In this document: in pieces, positions 7,190-13,498 of the stretch
Layout: the number at the start of each line of letters is the position of its first letter
How positions within the stretch are numbered: position 1 is the stretch's first letter
NCBI GenBank assembly: GCA_001800945.1
Contig: MGWJ01000003.1
Coordinates: 1-13,507 of the forward strand
Length of the DNA stretch: 13,507 nucleotides
Direction: 5' to 3'
From: Flavobacteria bacterium RIFCSPLOWO2_12_FULL_31_7
Lineage (GTDB): Bacteria; Bacteroidota; Bacteroidia; Flavobacteriales; Flavobacteriaceae
Made by a program: the position numbers and the translations under genes
Notes under the pieces: model-generated
The model's input: only the letters and a program-made list of their open reading frames with translations
Database searches by the model: none
Told to the model about the DNA's origin: nothing

Positions 7190-7263
7190 GGTTTGGTAGT
7201 TCAGTTGGTTAGAATACCTGCCTGTCACGCAGGGGGTCGCGGGTTCGAGTCCCGTCCAGACCG
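7190..7263 (+). tRNA. tRNA-Asp (GUC), copy 2
   Basis: Identical over all 74 bases to the copy at 6669, with the same arms, anticodon GTC, G73 discriminator and unencoded CCA. The last bases of the two leaders also match (CGCATTA then GCAAC), so the duplication included the leader, while the spacers differ. It has its own promoter and terminator. Confidence 0.97.
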
Positions 7264-7264
7264 C

Positions 7265-7301
7265 AAAAAAAAAAGCTCTTCAATTTTGAAGAGCTTTTTT
7301 T
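7265..7301. terminator. Bidirectional terminator between tRNA-Asp copy 2 and the DUF456 gene
   Basis: AAAAGCTCTTC (7271-7281) pairs with GAAGAGCTTTT (7288-7298). The stem is flanked by ten A on the left (7265-7274) and seven T on the right (7295-7301). The symmetry lets it terminate the tRNA on the plus strand and the convergent DUF456 gene on the minus strand. Confidence 0.88.
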
Positions 7302-7313
7302 ATTTCCTAAGAT

Positions 7314-7814
7314 TTATTTAATCCAAATTTCAAAGTTTTTAAACGCAATCCAAATAAAAACGCCTAATAAAACGAAACCATAAAACACTTTCATGAAAGT
7401 TCCAGCCAAAAAGCCAATGAAAGAACCAAAAGCTGCGTTTAAAGCATGTTTTTTGTCTTGAGAATTGTTAATGAGTTCTCCAATAAAAGCACCTAAAAAA
7501 GGGCAAATTAAAAATCCTAATGGAGGAAAAAATAGACCAACTACTAAACCAATATTTGTTCCCCAAATGCCGTAACTGGTTCCACCAAACATTTTGGTTC
7601 CTTTTGCAGGTATGAAATAATCAAGAATACTTAAAAGTATAGTAATGACTAAAGTAATTCCTAAAAGCCAATAATTTGTTTCTATGCCAGGTATAAAAAA
7701 CAAACACAATAGTCCCAACCATGATATGGGTAAACCAGGCAAAACTGGCATAATACTTCCTATAATTCCACCAATTAGTAAACAAATTCCTAAAATCAAT
7801 AAAATATATTCCAT
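7314..7814 (-). CDS. DUF456 family integral membrane protein
   Basis: A 166-residue, very hydrophobic protein of the DUF456 family, function unknown. Helices are seen at about 2-21, 30-42, 48-65, 84-112 (a broken, glycine-rich hairpin) and 128-160. Family-typical segments are PVLPGLPISWLG near 23-34, LDYFIPAKGTKMFGGTSYGIWGT at 64-86, and FFPPLGFLICPFLGAFIGEL at 95-114. The reading frame continues upstream, but the ATG at 7814 is chosen because the family starts with this hydrophobic helix, and the 48 extra residues overlap the divergent lipoprotein gene. No known partner stands next to it. It ends at the bidirectional terminator shared with tRNA-Asp copy 2. Confidence 0.88.
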   Translation of the reverse strand: MEYILLILGICLLIGGIIGSIMPVLPGLPISWLGLLCLFFIPGIETNYWLLGITLVITILLSILDYFIPAKGTKMFGGTSYGIWGTNIGLVVGLFFPPLGFLICPFLGAFIGELINNSQDKKHALNAAFGSFIGFLAGTFMKVFYGFVLLGVFIWIAFKNFEIWIK

Positions 7815-7821
7815 AAAAGTG

Positions 7822-7829
7822 TATTTTTG
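7822..7829 (+). promoter_or_regulatory. Possible -7 box for the lipoprotein gene
   Basis: TATTTTTG matches TAnnTTTG exactly and sits 25 bases before the ATG at 7855, a normal leader length. No TTTG lies at the expected distance upstream, so the promoter would be a partial match. It is in the 40-bp divergent gap shared with the DUF456 gene. Confidence 0.4.
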
Positions 7830-7854
7830 AAAATCTAAAAGTATAAAAAAATAA

Positions 7855-8325
7855 ATGAACAAAGTAATTGCTTTATTCCTGATACTCTCGCTACAATCGT
7901 GCCAGTTTTTCGATAAGAAAGTGCCCGATGAAAAGGTTTTGTTAGAACAAGAACTCAAAAAAATTAATTGGGAGCAAGTAGACGAATTTCCTTCGTTTTC
8001 GGAATGTGATTCGGTAACAGATAAAAATAGTCAGCAAAGTTGTTTTTACGAAACGCTTTCTATGCAATTACATTCGAAATTGAAAGATGACAGCATAGCA
8101 AAATTATTTCCGCAATTAGATACGATTCAAGTGAAAGTAATTATATCTTCTACTTCTGATTTGAATTTCGTGCCGATAATTTCCGATTCAATTACATATA
8201 ATAAACCACAATTAGATAGTATTTTTCAATTGCGATTAACCGATTTTCCAAAAATCAATCCAGCTATTAAAAGAGGTGTGCCTGTAAAAACAGAGTTTCA
8301 AATGCCAGTGGTTTTAAAGAAGTAA
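7855..8325 (+). CDS. Lipoprotein with TonB C-terminal-like domain
   Basis: A 156-residue predicted lipoprotein. The signal sequence MNKVIALFLILSLQSC ends in a lipobox LQSC, with the lipidated residue at C16. The mature part has a pair of cysteines in FPSFSECDSV (C51) and QQSCFYETL (C63). The C-terminal half ends with LDSIFQLRLTDFPKINPAIKRGVPVKTEF and a short strand. This layout resembles the TonB C-terminal domain found in many short Bacteroidetes proteins, but there is no N-terminal transmembrane anchor and no proline-rich spanner, so it cannot act as a normal TonB. Membrane anchoring by lipid is inferred. Which envelope partner it binds is not known. It is divergent from the DUF456 gene and convergent with the glycosyltransferase gene. 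Confidence 0.75.
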   Translation: MNKVIALFLILSLQSCQFFDKKVPDEKVLLEQELKKINWEQVDEFPSFSECDSVTDKNSQQSCFYETLSMQLHSKLKDDSIAKLFPQLDTIQVKVIISSTSDLNFVPIISDSITYNKPQLDSIFQLRLTDFPKINPAIKRGVPVKTEFQMPVVLKK

Positions 8326-8331
8326 AACAAT

Positions 8332-8375
8332 ACTTTTATCTTTTTACTTTTTACTTGGCTCTTATTTTACTTGTC
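8332..8375. repeat. Word repeat at the convergent junction (TTTTTACTT)
   Basis: TTTTTACTT occurs at 8341-8349 and again at 8348-8356 (period 7). Related words lie on both sides (TACTTTTATC at 8331-8340, TTATTTTACTTG at 8362-8373). The tract fills the gap between two convergent genes and runs into the last codons of the glycosyltransferase gene. No clear terminator is seen there. Confidence 0.5.
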
Positions 8376-9456
8376 TTTCTTTCCACTCAAATTTTCCATA
8401 AAAAGCACTTCCAACCACTAAAGCCGTAAAAAAAGGATAGGCTAAAAAACTACTCAAAAAGTTTTTAAATGGAATTCTAAAATAAGCCGAACTAAATTTC
8501 AAAAACATAAAATCTATTGCGAATTTCATCACAAAGAAATAAGCGGTCATTTCCCATAAATTTAGTTGATAGATTGGTAAAATCAGTAAAATTAAACTGC
8601 TCAAATTGGTTACAAAAACAACCATTCCTAAAATTTTTGGATACCAACTCGCATAAGCTGAAGTTTTACTAGCCCATCGCACTCTTTGATGAAGTAAGGT
8701 TTTCCATGAGTCACAACTTTTTGTAAACACGATATTTATATTACCTAAATATGCAATTTTTTCTGACGCAACTTTTAAAGCTTTTTGCAATAAAAACACG
8801 TCATCGCCACTCGCTAAATTGTTATTGCCTTCAAATCCGTTTAATTGGTTAAAGAAAGTTTTTTCATAAGCGAAATTCGCACCATTACACATAAAAGGTT
8901 TTCCAATTCCGAAACTTCCAGCCGTAACACCTTGTAAACTCAAAAAATCATTATTTTGAAAATCGTGTAAAAAACCAGTTTCACTTGTATAGCCAACAGA
9001 ACCTATACACATTTTTACGTCTTTTTTTTGAATTTGAGAATCAAAAACTTGTAGCCAATTTTCTGGTACTTCACAATCGGCATCAGTTGTTACAATCCAA
9101 TCGTGTTTGGCTATTTGAATCGCCGTTTCAATCGCGTCTTTTTTCGGAGAATTGCTTTTTCTTTGGTTTGGAATAATTTTTACTTCGTACTTCAAACTTC
9201 GTACTTCAAACTTTTTGTCTGATTCATCATCCACTAAAATTGCTTCAAATAATGTAGTAGGATAATTTAATCTCTCTAAAGATTTTAAAAGTATAGGTAA
9301 GTTTTCAGCTTCATTTCTAAAAGGAACAATTATCGAAAAAGTAGTTTTTGGAACTGAAATCTCAATAGGATTTTGCTTCTTCATCTTCACAATACCCAAC
9401 GCTAATTGAGTAATCAAAGCAGTATATAAAAATAAAACTAGCGCAAATAAAATCAT
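8362..9456 (-). CDS. Family 2 glycosyltransferase, membrane-anchored
   Basis: A 364-residue GT-A fold glycosyltransferase that would transfer a sugar from a nucleotide-sugar donor to a lipid or glycan at the cytoplasmic face. It has an N-terminal anchor helix (1-22), strand FSIIVPFRNEAENL (40-53), the AILVDDESD loop (72-80), a DxD-type metal motif TTDADC (D125, D127), SGDD (217-220) and QRVRW (257-261, the processive-type QxxRW). Two or three C-terminal helices follow (about 276-352). Acceptor and donor cannot be told from sequence. The start codon overlaps the stop of the upstream flippase gene as ATGA, which implies translational coupling. Residues 82-94 (KFEVRSLKYEVKI) are encoded by a tandem 14-bp repeat and sit just after the DDESD loop, where homologues I recall have a different, variable segment. 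The C-terminal basic end is also written in a repeat-like tract. Confidence 0.92.
   Translation of the reverse strand: MILFALVLFLYTALITQLALGIVKMKKQNPIEISVPKTTFSIIVPFRNEAENLPILLKSLERLNYPTTLFEAILVDDESDKKFEVRSLKYEVKIIPNQRKSNSPKKDAIETAIQIAKHDWIVTTDADCEVPENWLQVFDSQIQKKDVKMCIGSVGYTSETGFLHDFQNNDFLSLQGVTAGSFGIGKPFMCNGANFAYEKTFFNQLNGFEGNNNLASGDDVFLLQKALKVASEKIAYLGNINIVFTKSCDSWKTLLHQRVRWASKTSAYASWYPKILGMVVFVTNLSSLILLILPIYQLNLWEMTAYFFVMKFAIDFMFLKFSSAYFRIPFKNFLSSFLAYPFFTALVVGSAFYGKFEWKERQVK
9182..9209. repeat. Tandem 14-bp repeat inside the glycosyltransferase gene
   Basis: ACTTCGTACTTCAA occurs twice in tandem (9182-9195 and 9196-9209) and is followed by a partial third ACTT. On the coding strand it reads KFEVRSLKYEV. 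The unit is not a multiple of three, so the frame survives only with this number of copies plus flanks. The same kind of word is common in intergenic regions of related bacteria as I remember them; this was not checked. Confidence 0.7.
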
Positions 9457-10400
9457 AAAACTTCGTGACTTTGTATCTTCGTGGCGTCATCTCGCGTCTT
9501 GTAAATCAATACAAAATAGCTTCCAATGATAACAGGAAGTACTACATTTAGTAACCACATAAAAGTACTGATAAATAGTACAACATATTCGTCAATATTC
9601 AGTTTTTCGAAAAACCAAATCGCTACACCACCTTTCACTACAAAATCTAAAAACTGAAAAGAAGGTAAGGAACTCGCGATAAAGTATACAGCCATAATAG
9701 TTGCCATCAAAGTAAAATAATCAATTTCGATACCAAATAACAAAAACAAAAAGTAGTATTGATGTGAAAAAGTCAAATATCTCGCAATGGCTAATAAAAT
9801 GTTTTTCTGATGGATTTTCTTCGGAATTTCGCTAATTTTTTCTAAAAACAAAGCAATGGAATAACCTTTAATGTTGATGTTTTTAGTTAAGAATAGAAAT
9901 GTTAAAACTAAAAATCCAACTCCAATTAATATGAAAAAGTATAATGTGTAGCCTAAATATAATAATCCAATTAATCCGAAAACAATAGTCAATACCATTT
10001 GAATACCGTTGCAAATTAAGTTTAAAAACAAAACGCGTTTGGTTTCTTTTTTTGGAAAATAAATTGCTTTCCCGGCATATTCTCCAATTCCGTTTGGAGT
10101 AAATAATCCGGCAGTTACACCAGCTAAAACTTGTTTGGTAGCGGTAAATAATGAAATCTTCTGAATGACTAAAACCAAGTTCTTCCACTTCAAAATCTCT
10201 AAAAAACGATTCAAAAAACTAAAAAACAACATAAAAAGTATCCAGCCAAAGGTGAATTTATGTCGTAAAATATCCGAAAATTGCTTCCAACTCAGTTTTT
10301 CGTCGTGGGCTAATTTATCGTAAATAAAATAAAAGGCACCAAAAACAATGACCAGTTTTATTATAAGTGTAAGATATTGTTTAGTTTTGTTTGAAATCAT
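9453..10400 (-). CDS. Flippase-like integral membrane protein (lysylphosphatidylglycerol synthase TM family)
   Basis: A 315-residue polytopic membrane protein of the UPF0104/YbhN type, related to the membrane half of lysylphosphatidylglycerol synthase and often called flippase-like. About eight helices are visible, beginning at 9-28, 50-65 and 126-150. The family motif TPNGIGEYAGK is at 101-111. A flippase or lipid-linked glycan transport role is inferred from the family and from the coupled glycosyltransferase gene downstream. The ATG at 10400 is chosen over the TTG at 10415, because the latter only adds five residues and lies in the divergent gap. The C-terminal tail KTRDDATKIQSHEVL is repeat-encoded and probably not conserved. 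The 53-bp gap to the divergent ruvC has only weak promoter-like words in this direction. Confidence 0.87.
   Translation of the reverse strand: MISNKTKQYLTLIIKLVIVFGAFYFIYDKLAHDEKLSWKQFSDILRHKFTFGWILFMLFFSFLNRFLEILKWKNLVLVIQKISLFTATKQVLAGVTAGLFTPNGIGEYAGKAIYFPKKETKRVLFLNLICNGIQMVLTIVFGLIGLLYLGYTLYFFILIGVGFLVLTFLFLTKNINIKGYSIALFLEKISEIPKKIHQKNILLAIARYLTFSHQYYFLFLLFGIEIDYFTLMATIMAVYFIASSLPSFQFLDFVVKGGVAIWFFEKLNIDEYVVLFISTFMWLLNVVLPVIIGSYFVLIYKTRDDATKIQSHEVL
9461..9495. repeat. Word repeat forming the flippase C-terminus
   Basis: CTTCGTG occurs at 9461-9467 and 9477-9483, with ACTTTGTAT between and GGCGTCATC after. The tract lies at the end of the flippase gene, where it encodes the tail DDATKIQSHEVL, and directly before the start codon of the glycosyltransferase gene. 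It has the character of the intergenic word repeats elsewhere in the window. Confidence 0.5.
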
Positions 10401-10453
10401 TTTGCAAAGAAACAAAACTTTGAACTTGAAACCTTAATCCTGAAACAAAAATT

Positions 10454-11008
10454 TTGGCTAACGAACGCATCATACTCGGCATCGATCCCGGAACTACTAT
10501 TATGGGTTTCGGACTCATTCGTGTCGTGAACAAAAAAATGGAGTTTATTCAATTGAACGAATTACAACTCAATAAAATGGACGATCATTATATGAAGTTG
10601 AAACGTATTTTTGAACGAACAATCGAATTAATAGACACGTATCATCCAGATGAAATTGCTATTGAAGCACCTTTTTTTGGTAAAAACGTACAATCGATGT
10701 TGAAATTGGGAAGAGCACAAGGCGTAGCGATGGCTGCAGGTTTGTCAAGAGAAATTCCAATCACAGAATACGAGCCAAAGAAAATAAAAATGGCGATTAC
10801 TGGAAATGGAAATGCTAGTAAAGAGCAAGTTGCCAAAATGCTACAACAATTATTAGGTTTAATAACCTTGCCCAAAAACCTAGATTCTACAGACGGTTTA
10901 GCCGCTGCGGTTTGTCATTTTTTCAATACAGGAAAAGTGGTTGGAACAACAAGTTACACAGGTTGGGATGCTTTTGTGAAACAGAATGAGTCTAGAATTA
11001 AAAAATAA
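10454..11008 (+). CDS. ruvC: Holliday junction endonuclease RuvC (TTG start)
   Basis: RuvC of 184 residues, close to the family's usual length. It acts as a dimer that cuts Holliday junctions symmetrically with the RuvAB motor during recombination and fork repair. Catalytic residues are seen as D11 in LGIDPGTT, E71 in AIEAPFFGKN, and D144 and D147 in LDSTDGLAAAVCHF. The start must be the TTG at 10454: the first in-frame ATG (10505) would remove the catalytic D11, and the N-terminus ANERIILGIDPG is typical. No Shine-Dalgarno sequence is present. ruvA and ruvB are not in the window. hemW follows after 63 bp of repeat sequence in the same direction. Confidence 0.96.
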   Translation: MANERIILGIDPGTTIMGFGLIRVVNKKMEFIQLNELQLNKMDDHYMKLKRIFERTIELIDTYHPDEIAIEAPFFGKNVQSMLKLGRAQGVAMAAGLSREIPITEYEPKKIKMAITGNGNASKEQVAKMLQQLLGLITLPKNLDSTDGLAAAVCHFFNTGKVVGTTSYTGWDAFVKQNESRIKK

Positions 11009-11009
11009 A

Positions 11010-11064
11010 AGTTTTCAGTCTCAGTTTTCAGTATCAGTACTGCTAACTGCGACTGCGACTGTAA
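11010..11064. repeat. Tandem word repeats between ruvC and hemW
   Basis: AGTTTTCAGT followed by CTC or ATC recurs with a 13-bp period (11010-11022, 11023-11035), then AGTACTGCTA. A second short-period tract, ACTGCGACTGCGACTG (6-bp unit, about 11046-11061), follows. The repeats take up nearly the whole gap. No terminator or clear promoter is visible within it. Confidence 0.75.
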
Positions 11065-11071
11065 GCTAAAT

Positions 11072-12208
11072 ATGTCAGGCATCTACATCCACATACCTTT
11101 TTGCAAGCAAGCGTGTCATTACTGCGATTTTCATTTTTCCACTTCCATGAAGAAAAAAGATGAAATGGTTTTGGCATTGGCGAAAGAAATTGAAATGCGA
11201 AAAAAAGAGTTACCAATTAAAGATATTGTTGAAACCATATATTTTGGTGGAGGGACACCAAGCGTATTGACGATTGATGATATTCAGTTTTTGATTGATT
11301 CTGTTTACAAGCATTATAAAGTTGTCGAAAATCCTGAAATTACTTTAGAAGCGAATCCAGATGATTTGTCTGATGAAAAAATTATTGAATTAGCCAATTC
11401 TCCGATAAACCGACTTTCGATAGGTATTCAGTCTTTTTTTGAAGACGATTTACAAGTGATGAATCGCGCGCACAATTCGGCGGAAGCCAAAAGATGCTTG
11501 GAAGTGGCGACTCAATATTTCGATAATATTTCCCTTGATTTAATTTATGGAATGCCCAATATGAGCAACGAAAAATGGTTGCAAAATATAGAAACGGCAC
11601 TAAGTTTTAATATCCCACATATTTCCAGTTATGCGTTAACGGTTGAACCAAAAACGGCTTTAGATAAAATGATAAAAGTTGGAACAGTTCCTAAGTTAGA
11701 TGATGATTTGGCCCAACAACATTTTCATATTTTAATAGATAAATTACAGGAAAACGGATTTGTTCATTACGAATTGTCCAACTTCGGTAAACCAGATTAT
11801 TTTTCCAAAAATAATACAGCGTATTGGTTGGGTAAAAAATACATTGGAATTGGTCCGTCTGCACACAGTTATAATGGTGTAAGTAGAAGTTGGAATGTGG
11901 CCAATAATTCTTTGTATTTGAAAGAAATCACTGAAAATAAATTACCTTCAGAAACCGAAACTTTATCCAAAACCGACCAATATAATGAATATATCATGAC
12001 TGGTTTACGAACGATTTGGGGTGTTTCTTTAAAGAAAATCGAAAAGGAATTTGGCGATAAGTATCTAAATTATCTACAGAAGCAAGCAGAAAAATATATT
12101 TCAGATCAGTTGTTGGAAGTTGAAGATGCTATTTTAAAAACCACTAAAAAAGGAAAGTTTTTGAGTGATGGTATTGCTTCCGACTTATTTTTATTAAATT
12201 TGGAATGA
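11072..12208 (+). CDS. hemW: Radical SAM heme chaperone HemW
   Basis: A 378-residue radical SAM protein of the coproporphyrinogen oxidase-like group. The 4Fe-4S/SAM motif CKQACHYCDF gives C11, C15 and C18 in CxxxCxxC form, followed by Asp-Phe. This is the HemW pattern, unlike the extra cysteine (CxxxCxxCxC) of true HemN. GGGTPS (59-64) binds SAM. The HemN C-terminal domain begins near YNEYIMTGLRTIWG (304) and closes with GKFLSDGIASDLF. The lack of the longer N-terminal extension of HemN supports HemW, a heme-binding protein that delivers heme to respiratory enzymes. Many such proteins are annotated as oxygen-independent coproporphyrinogen oxidases, which is probably wrong for this type. It shares direction with ruvC but no coupling is visible. 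Confidence 0.93.
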   Translation: MSGIYIHIPFCKQACHYCDFHFSTSMKKKDEMVLALAKEIEMRKKELPIKDIVETIYFGGGTPSVLTIDDIQFLIDSVYKHYKVVENPEITLEANPDDLSDEKIIELANSPINRLSIGIQSFFEDDLQVMNRAHNSAEAKRCLEVATQYFDNISLDLIYGMPNMSNEKWLQNIETALSFNIPHISSYALTVEPKTALDKMIKVGTVPKLDDDLAQQHFHILIDKLQENGFVHYELSNFGKPDYFSKNNTAYWLGKKYIGIGPSAHSYNGVSRSWNVANNSLYLKEITENKLPSETETLSKTDQYNEYIMTGLRTIWGVSLKKIEKEFGDKYLNYLQKQAEKYISDQLLEVEDAILKTTKKGKFLSDGIASDLFLLNLE

Positions 12209-12212
12209 GATT

Positions 12213-12297
12213 GGAACGCTGATTAAACTGATGCGAGCAACGCTGATTTTTAAAATCCGTTTCAATCTGCGTTAGAATATCCGTTAAACCCGCGTGC
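12213..12297. repeat. Hairpin-forming word repeat between hemW and the cyclase gene
   Basis: AACGCTGATT is repeated at 12215-12224 and 12239-12248. The second copy can pair with AATCTGCGTT (12264-12273) as a 10-bp stem with one T-T mismatch and a 15-nt loop. ATCCGTT is also repeated (12255-12261, 12279-12285). The tract ends with CCCGCGTGC, unusually G/C-rich here. Its resemblance to flavobacterial intergenic repeats (words like AATCTGCGTT and CCGTTAAA) is from memory. No T-run follows the stem, so it is not a standard terminator. Confidence 0.7.
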
Positions 12298-12301
12298 TAA
12301 A

Positions 12302-13066
12302 ATGATTGCAACAATAAACAATTTTAAAATCGATTTATCAAAACCTATTGATATTTCATTACCTATAACTTCTGATGGACAAAATCCAATAGCTTGGTAT
12401 CAAAATCAACCTGAAATTTCTCCGGTGAAAATGGGCGATTGGATTGGAAAAGTTTCGGAAGGGAAATCATCAACCAATTTTAATAATATTTTTTTCAATC
12501 CGCATGCACACGGAACACACACGGAATGTTTAGGCCATATTACGAATGATTTTTATTCTGTGAATCAGTGTTTGAAAGAATTTTTCTTTATAGCGGAATT
12601 AGTTTCGATTCAACCAGAAGAAAAAAATGGTGATTTTATCATTACGAAAAATCAAATTGAAAAAGCATTAAATGGCACGAAACCTGAAGCAATAATCATC
12701 AGAACCTTACCGAATATTTCAGAAAAGAAACATAAAAATTATTCTAACACCAATCCGCCTTATTTGTTAGAAGAAGCTGCTGTTTTTATTCGAGAAATAG
12801 GAATCAAACATTTGTTAATTGATTTGCCAAGTGTAGATAAAGAGCATGATGAAGGAAAATTATTGGCACACAAAGCCTTTTGGAATGTAAAAAATACCAC
12901 AATATTAAATGAAGATGCTCGTTTAGATTGTACGATTTCAGAATTAATTTATGTAGAAGATTCTGTTTCAGACGGCGCTTATTTACTCAATTTGCAAATT
13001 GTTTCATTTGAAAATGATGCAAGTCCGAGTAAGCCGCTTTTGTATCGTTTAGAAACTAATAACTAA
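12302..13066 (+). CDS. Cyclase-family metal-dependent hydrolase (kynurenine formamidase-like)
   Basis: A 254-residue soluble protein of the cyclase (KynB-like) superfamily, with no signal peptide. The N-terminal strand LSKPIDISLPIT (12-23) is family-typical. The metal-site region reads PHAHGTHTECLGH (67-79), where the canonical motif is HxGTHxDxPxH: here Ala takes the first His position, while His residues lie at 68 and 70, Asp is replaced by Glu (E75), and Pro by Leu. The later segment LLIDLPSVDKEHDEGKLLAHKAFW (about 180-204) fits the second half of the active site. Substrate is unknown, and kynurenine formamidase activity should not be assumed. It sits between hemW and the MmcQ/YjbR gene. 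The ATG is the natural start, just after the repeat tract. Confidence 0.85.
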   Translation: MIATINNFKIDLSKPIDISLPITSDGQNPIAWYQNQPEISPVKMGDWIGKVSEGKSSTNFNNIFFNPHAHGTHTECLGHITNDFYSVNQCLKEFFFIAELVSIQPEEKNGDFIITKNQIEKALNGTKPEAIIIRTLPNISEKKHKNYSNTNPPYLLEEAAVFIREIGIKHLLIDLPSVDKEHDEGKLLAHKAFWNVKNTTILNEDARLDCTISELIYVEDSVSDGAYLLNLQIVSFENDASPSKPLLYRLETNN

Positions 13067-13071
13067 AAACT
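13061..13071. repeat. AACTAAAAACT word, left copy
   Basis: AACTAAAAACT spans the end of the cyclase gene (last codons and stop) and recurs exactly at 13488-13498, so the two copies bracket the MmcQ/YjbR gene. It is short and AT-rich, but the neighbouring text is also repeat-like (AAACTAATAACTAAAAACT, 13053-13071). Confidence 0.5.
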
Positions 13072-13082
13072 CCCAACTCAAA

Positions 13083-13454
13083 ATGAACATTCAGCAATTA
13101 TGCGAATTTTGCTTATCCAAAAAAGGAGTCACCGAACATTTTCCTTTTGATGAAGATACTTTAGTGTTTAAAGTGGGCGGCAAAATGTTTTGCTTAACTT
13201 CTTTACAACAATGGGAAAAAAACGAGCCCAGCCTAAATTTAAAATGCGATCCGGATAAAGCAGAAGAACTCCGTGCAGAATATGAAGCCATAAAACCTGG
13301 TTATCACATGAGTAAAAAGCATTGGAATACTGTACATTTTCATTCTGATGTGAATGATAAAATGATGTGTGAGCTGATAAATGATTCTTATGAGTTGGTT
13401 TTTAGTAGTTTAACTAAAAAAATCCAAGCTGAAATCCGAGATTCTGAAAATTAG
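13083..13454 (+). CDS. MmcQ/YjbR family protein
   Basis: A 123-residue protein of the MmcQ/YjbR family, which has a double-wing DNA-binding-like fold; its cellular role is unknown. Family features are HFPFDEDTLVFKVGGKMFCL at 19-38 and PGYHMSKKHWNTV at 72-84. It starts 17 bases after the cyclase stop in the same direction, so a shared transcript is likely. No signal peptide or membrane segment is seen. Confidence 0.88.
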   Translation: MNIQQLCEFCLSKKGVTEHFPFDEDTLVFKVGGKMFCLTSLQQWEKNEPSLNLKCDPDKAEELRAEYEAIKPGYHMSKKHWNTVHFHSDVNDKMMCELINDSYELVFSSLTKKIQAEIRDSEN

Positions 13455-13487
13455 GCATTACTTTTGATACAGTGTTTTAAATTTATA

Positions 13488-13498
13488 AACTAAAAACT
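13488..13498. repeat. AACTAAAAACT word, right copy
   Basis: Exact second copy of AACTAAAAACT, after the MmcQ/YjbR stop. The tract continues to the window edge with TTTTAAACTA, so its full extent is not visible. Confidence 0.5.

Noticed and set aside
6669..7263. tRNA-Asp genes as an integration site for a mobile element
   Set aside because: No integrase gene, and the identical sequence spans whole tRNA genes with leaders, which fits simple duplication rather than an attachment-site repeat at a tRNA 3' end.
7815..7958. 48-residue N-terminal extension of the DUF456 frame
   Set aside because: It runs across the divergent gap and into the lipoprotein gene, and the family begins at the hydrophobic helix after the ATG at 7814.
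9883..10188. 101-codon second minus-strand frame within the flippase gene
   Set aside because: Out-of-frame shadow with no domain; the flippase frame has the family motif and helices.
10405..10412. Minus-strand TTTCTTTG just before the flippase ATG as a promoter box
   Set aside because: One mismatch to TAnnTTTG and no TTG upstream at 17-23 bp; too weak to list.
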